This document shows positions 5,870 through 9,190 of a stretch of DNA of 9,190 nt, in pieces. Numbering within the stretch: the first letter of the stretch is position 1; every line of letters begins with the position of its first letter. The translations under genes were made by a program, and so were the position numbers. The notes below the pieces were generated by a model that was not told the DNA's origin, made no database searches, and worked only from the letters and a program-made list of their open reading frames with translations. The stretch covers positions 1 through 9,190 of the forward strand of contig DAIDJI010000161.1 of the NCBI GenBank assembly GCA_027451455.1. The letters are read 5' to 3'. This DNA is from Planctomycetales bacterium (GTDB lineage: Bacteria; Planctomycetota; Planctomycetia; Isosphaerales; Isosphaeraceae).

Positions 5870-6482
5870 AGCCCGACAGGTCCTCTTCCTGTGCCCCGTC
5901 CTCCTCGACGACGATCGTCTTCGTCACATGGTGGGAGACGACGGCCTTTGCGACCGGGGCGACGGCGGCGCCAAAGGCGATCCAGTCGCGGAAGCCCCCG
6001 GCCTTCGTGAGCCACTCGACGAGAGAGGGCGAGCGGGCGATGAGGGGGAGGGACTTCTCTCGGATCTGGTCCCAGTTGTCGACGAAGGCCTTCCCACAGA
6101 CCGGGTCGCGTCGCTCGGCGCCGAGGAGGAGGGGGAGGACGGTGAGCTCGAGAATGGCCTCGATCTCGTTCGACTGCTCCATGGAGAGCTCGACGAACCC
6201 GGGCCGGTCCCGACCGTCCTCCTCGCGGCGGTCGGGACCACTCGCCCAGGCGGAGTCGGGCCGGTCAGGTCGTTCCCCATCCTCGTCGTCGCCGGTGCCC
6301 CTGTCGGCGGCGTCGCCAGGGACTTTACTCGCCCGCTTGCGCGGCACCCAGGACTTCTGCTCGCGGTCAAAGCGCCAGCCCTTCGGGGCGACGGCGGGAT
6401 CGGGCGGGGGAGGGGACGGGCGCGACTTCTCGTCCGCACCGACATCGACGACCTCGTCGCCGTCGAGCACCATCTCGGGCAC
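5859..6482 (-). CDS. 207-aa protein with disordered N-terminus and hydrophobic C-terminal domain
   Basis: The chosen start is GTG at 6482, because GGAGG sits seven bases upstream; an ATG three codons later (6473) is the alternative. Residues 1-95 are Pro/Asp/Arg/Glu-rich and probably disordered (for example SRPSPPPPDPAVAPKGW). From about residue 95 a folded part begins: LSMEQSNEIEAILELTVLPL, then a conserved-looking DPVCGKAFVDNWDQI and SLVEWLTKAGGFRDW, then a hydrophobic stretch AFGAAVAPVAKAVVSHHV (about 169-186), possibly a membrane-associated or transmembrane helix. It is the first gene of the minus-strand late operon and overlaps the packaging ATPase start, which suggests a packaging, portal-like or membrane partner of the ATPase. 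I do not recognise a named family. Confidence 0.78.
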   Translation of the reverse strand: MPEMVLDGDEVVDVGADEKSRPSPPPPDPAVAPKGWRFDREQKSWVPRKRASKVPGDAADRGTGDDEDGERPDRPDSAWASGPDRREEDGRDRPGFVELSMEQSNEIEAILELTVLPLLLGAERRDPVCGKAFVDNWDQIREKSLPLIARSPSLVEWLTKAGGFRDWIAFGAAVAPVAKAVVSHHVTKTIVVEEDGAQEEDLSGYAA

Positions 6483-6556
6483 GCCGCGGCCTCCAGAAGA
6501 TTCGGGGGGCGGCTTGCACCGCCAAGACTACGGCGCCCACTTAGGGTCGTTGTTGC
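6483..6556. promoter_or_regulatory. Divergent intergenic region between the late operon and the 108-aa gene
   Basis: These 74 bases separate the GTG of the 207-aa gene (minus) from the ATG of the 108-aa gene (plus), so they should hold both promoters. A short inverted repeat, GGCGG-cttgca-CCGCC (6509-6524), lies in the middle and could be an operator. On the plus strand TAGGGT (6542-6547) sits at the right distance for a leaderless start at the ATG, but no good -35 box accompanies it, and no Shine-Dalgarno sequence precedes the plus-strand ATG. On the minus strand GGAGG serves as the ribosome binding site of the 207-aa gene. I cannot assign promoters confidently. Confidence 0.4.
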
Positions 6557-6883
6557 ATGCCCGACCAGGTCCGCTTCATCCAGCACAAGGAGACCCGCTA
6601 CGACGCCTACGTCGCCGAGCTCGTCTCCGCGAAGGGGTACGGGAAGGAGCGTCACTACGCCGGCATCTCGGACCGTGACCAGGCGGAATCGGTCCGAAAA
6701 GCCCTCCGCCAGGCCGGACGGCACGTCGGTGTCTCGGTGAAGAGCTACTGGGAGCCCTGCCCGAACCCCGGGCGGTGCCCTGCCGGCAAGGAGTGCCGGT
6801 GGCACGTCCGCTACTCGGCCTACCGCCAAGAGGACGCTCGGGCCTACAAGGAGCGGATCTCGAGGAGAGCCCGCGGTAACTAG
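6557..6883 (+). CDS. Hypothetical 108-aa Cys-containing basic protein
   Basis: ATG at 6557, TAG at 6881-6883. The product begins MPDQVRFIQHKETRYDAYVA. The N-terminal part is mixed alpha/beta, including a helix SDRDQAESVRKALRQAGRHV that reads like the second half of a small alpha/beta fold. A cluster C68-x5-C74-x5-C80-x2-H83 (CPNPGRCPAGKECRWH) could bind zinc. The C-terminus is basic and helical (AYRQEDARAYKERISRRARG). It is divergently transcribed from the late operon and has no good Shine-Dalgarno sequence, so a leaderless transcript is possible. A small basic protein with a putative zinc site beside the late promoter could be a regulator or nucleic-acid binder; that is inference. The family is not recognised. 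Confidence 0.75.
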   Translation: MPDQVRFIQHKETRYDAYVAELVSAKGYGKERHYAGISDRDQAESVRKALRQAGRHVGVSVKSYWEPCPNPGRCPAGKECRWHVRYSAYRQEDARAYKERISRRARGN

Positions 6884-7006
6884 CCGGTTCCCGGATCGTT
6901 GCCGCAAGGCTTACGGATCGCCCTCCGGATCTTCCGGAAGCTAGCTGCAGCAACGCTAAAGCCCTGCTGTAGGCGTTTTGCGGCCGCGGGCGCCCAATCA
7001 ATTAAT

Positions 7007-7028
7007 GGGCGTGGTTTAAACCACGCCC
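7007..7028. repeat. Perfect 22-bp palindrome
   Basis: The half site GGGCGTGGTTT is followed at once by its exact complement AAACCACGCCC, with no spacer. In RNA it would fold into a stem with a TTTAAA-centred tip, but no U-tract follows, so an intrinsic terminator is unlikely. As DNA it is a typical two-fold binding site for a dimeric regulator or a resolvase/partition protein. It lies about 40 bp upstream of the -35 box of the regulator gene. Confidence 0.75.
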
Positions 7029-7049
7029 GCCCGATAACTCGCAATTCGC

Positions 7050-7062
7050 CGTTACGGTAACG
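7050..7062. promoter_or_regulatory. Candidate operator, 13-bp palindrome CGTTAC-G-GTAACG
   Basis: Perfect inverted repeat around a central G, eight bases upstream of the -35 hexamer of the ribbon-helix-helix gene promoter. Position and symmetry fit an operator for a dimeric regulator, possibly the 54-aa ribbon-helix-helix protein itself. The symmetry is seen directly; the binding partner is inferred. Confidence 0.45.
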
Positions 7063-7070
7063 ATGGCCTC

Positions 7071-7098
7071 TTGACTTTCGATCTGCTAGCAGTACGAT
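7071..7098 (+). promoter_or_regulatory. Sigma70-like promoter driving an apparently leaderless transcript
   Basis: A -35 box TTGACT (7071-7076) and a -10 box TACGAT (7093-7098) are separated by 16 bases. A start point about seven bases downstream would fall at 7105, the A of the ATG of the regulator gene. No Shine-Dalgarno sequence precedes that ATG. Leaderless mRNAs are common in actinobacteria, which supports the reading. Confidence 0.65.
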
Positions 7099-7104
7099 AG
7101 CGTC

Positions 7105-7269
7105 ATGGGTACGAAGGTTATGTACATGAGGGTGTCCGAGGACGTCCACGAGCGGATCCGCAGCGAGGCTGAGGCCCGCGGGGTGTCGATGTCGTGGTTC
7201 GCCGAGCGCCTGCTCATCGAGTCCATCGAGCGCCTGCTCCCGGGACAGAAGATGAGGCTGACGAAGTGA
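7105..7269 (+). CDS. Ribbon-helix-helix (Arc/CopG-like) DNA-binding protein, 54 aa
   Basis: ATG at 7105, TGA at 7267-7269. The product begins MGTKVMYMRVSEDVHERIRS. The pattern is an N-terminal beta strand (KVMYMRVS, residues 4-11), helix A (EDVHERIRSEAEARG, 12-26), a short turn (VS) and helix B (MSWFAERLLIESIERLL). This is the ribbon-helix-helix plan, where the strand of a dimer reads the DNA major groove. The length (about 50 residues) is normal for the family. The start is chosen because it sits exactly where the promoter should initiate; ATGs at 7120 and 7126 are less likely. Its stop overlaps the GTG start of the next gene. It probably represses its own promoter or acts as a copy-number or early/late switch; palindromes just upstream are candidate operators. 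Confidence 0.8.
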   Translation: MGTKVMYMRVSEDVHERIRSEAEARGVSMSWFAERLLIESIERLLPGQKMRLTK

Positions 7270-7634
7270 GCCGGGCCCGTACCTATCGCACGCCGATCGT
7301 CGTCGTCGGCCTGGCGCTCGTCGTCTCGGCCTTCCTCGGCCTAGCCGGCGTCGACGTCTTGATGGTGGCCCTCGTGGCTTCCGGCGCACTCGCCTGGCGG
7401 ATCAACCGCCGCGAGCGATCGATGCTCATCGCCGACTACGTCGAGCGGAGCTCGTTCCCCTCCGACACGGTGAAGGACTTCGTCGAGAACGAGTCGGGGA
7501 CGACTCTCGAGGAGGCCCGACGGCGCCTCGAGTCATGGCGCCGGGGCTATGCCGAGGCAGAGCACCAGGCGAGGGAGCGGCGGTCGGCGGCCGCCCGGCG
7601 GGCGGCGGCGACGAGGCGCTGCACTAAGCCCTAG
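7266..7634 (+). CDS. Two-pass membrane protein with coiled, basic C-terminus (122 aa)
   Basis: The start is GTG at 7266, overlapping the previous stop (GTGA), with GATGAGG about nine bases upstream; a more distal in-frame ATG at 7194 would lie within the regulator gene and is rejected. Two hydrophobic segments are visible, about residues 10-27 (PIVVVGLALVVSAFLGLA) and 31-46 (VLMVALVASGALAWRI), separated by a short turn. The rest is soluble: a Ser/Phe/Asp-containing stretch (ADYVERSSFPSDTVKDFVEN), then a highly charged helix (LEEARRRLESWRRGYAEAEH) and an Arg/Ala-rich basic end. The topology suggests a membrane hairpin with a cytoplasmic, possibly nucleic-acid-binding tail. It forms a two-gene operon with the regulator. 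Function unknown: superinfection exclusion, membrane tethering or plasmid maintenance would all fit. Confidence 0.75.
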   Translation: MSRARTYRTPIVVVGLALVVSAFLGLAGVDVLMVALVASGALAWRINRRERSMLIADYVERSSFPSDTVKDFVENESGTTLEEARRRLESWRRGYAEAEHQARERRSAAARRAAATRRCTKP

Positions 7635-7640
7635 ACGCGA

Positions 7641-7674
7641 CTCGGCCGCCCTTCCCTTGGAGAGGACGGCCGAG
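7641..7674. terminator. Hairpin terminator between converging transcripts
   Basis: CTCGGCCG (7641-7648) is perfectly repeated in inverse as CGGCCGAG (7667-7674), with an 18-base interior. It lies six bases after the stop of the membrane protein gene (plus) and about 35 bases beyond the tRNA 3' end (minus), so it can stop both transcripts. A U-tract is missing, as is common in high-GC bacteria. Confidence 0.6.
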
Positions 7675-7709
7675 AAGCGCGGGGCCCTCCCGTCGGGCCC
7701 ACCACCAGG

Positions 7710-7782
7710 TGGCGGCGGTGGGATTCGAACCTCACGACCTCCAGGTTATGAGCCTGGCGAGCTGCCACTGCTCCACGCCGCT
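7710..7782 (-). tRNA. tRNA-Met(CAU), initiator-like
   Basis: Read on the minus strand, the 73-nt sequence folds as a cloverleaf: acceptor AGCGGCG/CGCCGCC, TG, D stem GAGC/GCTC with a 7-base loop, anticodon stem CCAGG/CCTGG around CTCATAA (anticodon CAU), variable loop AGGTC, and a T arm with loop TTCGAAT. Acceptor pairs 2-7 are perfect while the first pair is an A-C mismatch. An unpaired 1:72 position is the hallmark of bacterial initiator tRNA, and the TGGAGCAG D-arm entry also resembles actinobacterial initiator tRNA. Oddities: one extra A bulges in the T stem (GTG-A-GG/CCCAC); the anticodon stem has A-G-G rather than the usual three G:C pairs; the 3' end reads ACCT, so CCA is not fully encoded. 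It begins inside the stop codon of the upstream gene, suggesting processing from the operon mRNA. Confidence 0.85.
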
Positions 7783-8068
7783 ACCGACCACCATACTGCG
7801 ACGCCGTGCTGGATCGAATGGTGCAAGCGGCGGAGACGAGAGCCTCGGCGTAGATGAACCCTGGCAGACGGTCGATCTCTTTCTGACGAACCCATCCGAG
7901 ATCGATCAGCCGGCACACGGACTGGTGAATCTCCTCGTTGCTCCATTTATCCAGTCGCAGCCAGATGCGGAAAACTCGGCGAGCCCCCTCGGGGCCTGTC
8001 TCGAACTTGGCCGCACACAGGACGCCGAACACCGCATAGTCGATCGGATCGAGTCCTTGGCCCTCCAT
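7781..8068 (-). CDS. Small winged-helix-like protein (95 aa)
   Basis: The ATG at 8068 lies two bases after the stop of the 100-aa gene, so translation is probably coupled. The product begins MEGQGLDPIDYAVFGVLCAA. A helix (DYAVFGVLCAAKF), a second segment (GARRVFRIWLRLDKWS) and a likely recognition helix (NEEIHQSVCRLIDLGWVRQK) are followed by a wing-like strand pair ending GFIYAEALV. This is the order of elements in small winged-helix proteins. The Ser/Thr-rich end (TIRSSTASQYGGR) runs into the tRNA gene: the stop codon overlaps the first two bases of the tRNA. Its place behind a probable replication initiator suggests a replication accessory or transcription regulator. The gene is well supported; the fold is inferred by eye. 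Confidence 0.72.
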   Translation of the reverse strand: MEGQGLDPIDYAVFGVLCAAKFETGPEGARRVFRIWLRLDKWSNEEIHQSVCRLIDLGWVRQKEIDRLPGFIYAEALVSAACTIRSSTASQYGGR

Positions 8069-8070
8069 GG

Positions 8071-8373
8071 TCAGGCGGCCTTCAGCTCTGATTGAGCTAC
8101 CCCGGAATAGGTCTCACCATAGTCCCTGGTAGGAGGCGGACCGATCTCCCGGAGGACAGAGCGGTAGCGGATCGAGGAGTCTTCGGTGAAGACCCGGATC
8201 TTCTTCGCCTGGTCGTCGAGCCATACGGCGATGCCGGCGGCTTTGGCCGACGAGACGCCGCAGTCGATGAGCAGACAACGGACCTCGGAGATGCCGATCT
8301 CCGAGACGAGCTCGACCCAGGGAAGCTCATCACGGACGAGGTCGGAACGTACGGCACGCTGACGCTGTCGCAT
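8071..8373 (-). CDS. Hypothetical 100-aa protein of the replication-type operon
   Basis: The chosen start is ATG at 8373, preceded by GGTAGG nine bases upstream; a longer frame reaching 8625 would overlap the winged-helix gene with antisense-like composition and is rejected. The product begins MRQRQRAVRSDLVRDELPWV. A basic N-terminal helix is followed by WVELVSEIGISEVRCLLIDCG, then GVSSAKAAGIAVWLDDQAKK, and a more polar end (YRSVLREIGPPPTRDYGETY). The 'GVSSAKAAGIAVWLD' part is reminiscent of a helix-turn-helix, but I cannot assign it. It sits 38 bases after the winged-helix gene and two bases before the 95-aa gene, on the same strand, so it likely belongs to the same transcript. Function unknown. 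Confidence 0.7.
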   Translation of the reverse strand: MRQRQRAVRSDLVRDELPWVELVSEIGISEVRCLLIDCGVSSAKAAGIAVWLDDQAKKIRVFTEDSSIRYRSVLREIGPPPTRDYGETYSGVAQSELKAA

Positions 8374-8411
8374 TGGGGCAATCCTACCTTTTCGGTGTAA
8401 ATGCCCCCCTC

Positions 8412-9190
8412 TCATCGCCCATCTTGGACGACCGTCCCGTCGGAGGCAACTACCCCGAGATCCTGCACCCAGCCCGTCCCGGGGACGAACCGGCCGCGGG
8501 GATCGCTCGGCTCGATCGGCGCCCCGGCGATCGAGCGCTCGATGAGCTCGCAGCGCTCGAACCAGTCCTTCGGCCCGCACGGGTCCTCGGCGATCCGGCA
8601 GAGGCGCTCGAGCTCCCCGTTGCACTCGGCCGCCACGCGCTTGAGGCGCCGGCGGATGTCGCCGTAGACCCTCCTCGGACCTCCTGGCGCTCTCTGGAAG
8701 GCGGCGAGGAGCCGCTCGGCCCTCTGCTTCGGATCGATATATGGATTATCCCTAGATGAGCAATTGTCAGGGCCCGGAGCCCCTGCGCGCGCCTGAGTGC
8801 GCGCACGAAGGTCCCCGTCGTGCGCGCACTCAGGCGCGCGCACAACGCCTTCGGAGCGCGCGCTCCTGGGGCCGCGCACTACGAGGCTTTGTGCGCGGTC
8901 CCAGCTGCGCGCACTAGTGGCGTTTCGTGCGCGCTCTTCGAGGCGCGCAAGAGCACCGATCCGCACGAGAGCGTCCCTCCGGTCGCCTCGCCACGGGACG
9001 TCGGCTCCCCACTCTTCGGGTTCCCGGATGAGAACCGCGCTCGGGGACGATCCGGCCCCGGCCGACCGTACGATGACGCCGTCGTGCTCGAGGCCCTCGA
9101 GTGCGCGGCGAGCAGTCCTCGTCGAGAGCTCGAGGTAGGCGGCCGCGTCTCGCATGCTCGAGACGACGACCCCGTTCGGGAGCTGAGGGC
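8412..9190 (-). CDS. Winged-helix DNA-binding protein, probable replication initiator; N-terminus beyond window (partial)
   Basis: The frame is open at the right edge and ends with TGA at 8412-8414, giving 258 visible residues. The first visible part, VVSSMRDAAAYLELSTRTAR followed by RALEGLEHDGVIVRS, is a clear winged helix-turn-helix: helix, turn, recognition helix with STRTARRAL, then the wing. A low-complexity Arg/Ala/Ser-rich linker (about residues 60-140) is encoded by unusual repetitive DNA. The C-terminal third is helical and charged (QRAERLLAAF, YGDIRRRLKRVAAECN, LERLCRIAED) with four cysteines. N-terminal winged helix, repeat-bearing middle and helical C-terminal domain is the plan of phage lambda O-type initiators, which bind iterons inside their own gene and recruit the helicase. 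I infer that role; a transcriptional regulator is the alternative. An in-frame ATG at 9155 is internal to the HTH and is not the start. Confidence 0.72.
   Translation of the reverse strand, partial: PQLPNGVVVSSMRDAAAYLELSTRTARRALEGLEHDGVIVRSAGAGSSPSAVLIREPEEWGADVPWRGDRRDALVRIGALARLEERARNATSARSWDRAQSLVVRGPRSARSEGVVRAPECAHDGDLRARTQARAGAPGPDNCSSRDNPYIDPKQRAERLLAAFQRAPGGPRRVYGDIRRRLKRVAAECNGELERLCRIAEDPCGPKDWFERCELIERSIAGAPIEPSDPRGRFVPGTGWVQDLGVVASDGTVVQDGR
8734..8768. other. AT-rich tract beside the repeat cluster (candidate DNA unwinding element)
   Basis: About 63% of these 35 bases are A or T (22 of 35 counted by eye) in surroundings of roughly one third A+T. It contains CGATATATGGATTATC and CAATTG. 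It lies inside the coding region of the winged-helix protein and forces codons that are otherwise rare here (TCA, TCT, AGG, AAT, CCA, TAT). AT-rich DNA directly next to an iteron cluster is typical of replication origins. Confidence 0.5.
8784..8842. repeat. Perfect 25-bp inverted repeat with 9-base loop
   Basis: The left arm (8784-8808) starts TGCGCGCGCCTGAGTG and ends GCACGA. The right arm (8818-8842) is its exact reverse complement, and the loop is AGGTCCCCG. Each arm contains the motif TGCGCGCA. It is inside the winged-helix gene, so it is not a terminator at a gene end. A symmetric initiator-binding site or an extruded hairpin in the origin is likely. Confidence 0.85.
8784..8950. repeat. 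Iteron-like cluster of TGCGCGCA motifs (candidate replication origin)
   Basis: The exact motif TGCGCGCA occurs at 8798, 8821 and 8906. Seven-of-eight versions occur at 8784 (TGCGCGC), 8836 (GCGCGCA), 8928 (TGCGCGC) and 8943 (GCGCGCA), and weaker ones near 8873 and 8891. A 14-bp palindrome with core GAGCGCGCGCTC lies at 8853-8866. This density in under 170 bases, within a gene encoding a DNA-binding protein and flanked by an AT-rich tract, fits an intragenic origin. The motif is palindromic and GC-only in its core, so chance enrichment in GC-rich DNA must be excluded. Confidence 0.55.

Larger units (their letters stand above)
6884..7104. promoter_or_regulatory. 221-bp non-coding control region with palindromes and repeats
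   Basis: I find no convincing gene on either strand here. The left third carries CGGATC three times (6892, 6914, 6926) and short inverted segments (GCAGCA at 6948-6953 versus TGCTGT at 6965-6970). The middle is locally AT-rich (CAATCAATTAAT, 6995-7006) between CGCCCA (6991) and TGGGCG (7006), and runs into a perfect 22-bp palindrome (7007-7028). The right third holds a 13-bp palindrome (7050-7062) and a promoter (7071-7098). The density of symmetric elements suggests control of the downstream regulator gene; an accessory replication or partition site is the alternative. Confidence 0.5.

Noticed and set aside
7007..7028. The 22-bp palindrome as an intrinsic terminator
   Set aside because: It is a perfect symmetric site without a following U-tract and lies 120 bases beyond the upstream gene; a DNA binding site is the simpler reading, though termination is not excluded.
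8784..8950. CRISPR array
   Set aside because: The repeats are short, palindromic, irregularly spaced and inside a coding sequence; there are no uniform spacers or cas genes.
1..9190. The window as one complete circular genome
   Set aside because: The open frame at the left edge and the open frame at the right edge do not join in the same reading frame, and essential genes appear to be missing, so this is an excerpt.

Overview
The window is high-GC DNA (visibly about two thirds G+C, with G/C at most third codon positions). Several start codons are GTG and one promoter appears leaderless, which together suggest an actinobacterium-like host. The content is that of a small virus, provirus or virus-derived plasmid. 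I see no ribosomal, metabolic or other housekeeping genes, and no integrase, portal, large terminase, tail tube or tape-measure gene.

Layout. (1) Positions 6482 down to 1, minus strand: a compact late or structural operon of eleven genes. In order of transcription it encodes a 207-aa acidic protein with a hydrophobic C-terminal part, an FtsK/HerA-type (A32-like) packaging ATPase, a 73-aa acidic protein, a 79-aa charged protein, a lytic transglycosylase with a C-terminal membrane anchor, a 57-aa single-pass membrane protein, a 74-aa helical protein, a 163-aa beta-rich protein, a 464-aa beta-helix spike-like protein, a 129-aa beta-sandwich-like protein, an 80-aa protein, and a beta-rich protein that runs off the left edge. 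Most neighbours overlap by ATGA/TGATG or abut, so translation is probably coupled. The one sizeable gap (4734-4839) holds an apparent mutually exclusive RNA hairpin system just before a ribosome binding site. (2) Positions 6483-7705, plus strand: a 108-aa Cys-containing protein, then a 221-bp non-coding region with palindromes and a good sigma70-like promoter, then a 54-aa ribbon-helix-helix regulator and a 122-aa two-pass membrane protein, closed by a hairpin terminator. (3) Positions 9190 down to 7710, minus strand: an early or replication-type operon. It holds a winged-helix protein open at the right edge, two small proteins (one winged-helix-like) and an initiator-type tRNA-Met(CAU) gene that starts inside the last stop codon.

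How the parts fit. The combination of packaging ATPase, membrane-anchored transglycosylase, small membrane proteins and beta-rich virion-protein candidates, without tail genes, fits a tailless icosahedral virus with an internal membrane (tectivirus/sphaerolipovirus-like logic, with PRD1 P9 and P7 as functional analogues). This is inference from gene content; no major capsid protein could be identified by sequence alone. The winged-helix gene contains a GC-rich cluster of TGCGCGCA-type repeats, a perfect 25-bp inverted repeat and an adjoining AT-rich tract. That is the layout of an intragenic replication origin such as the one in the phage lambda O gene.
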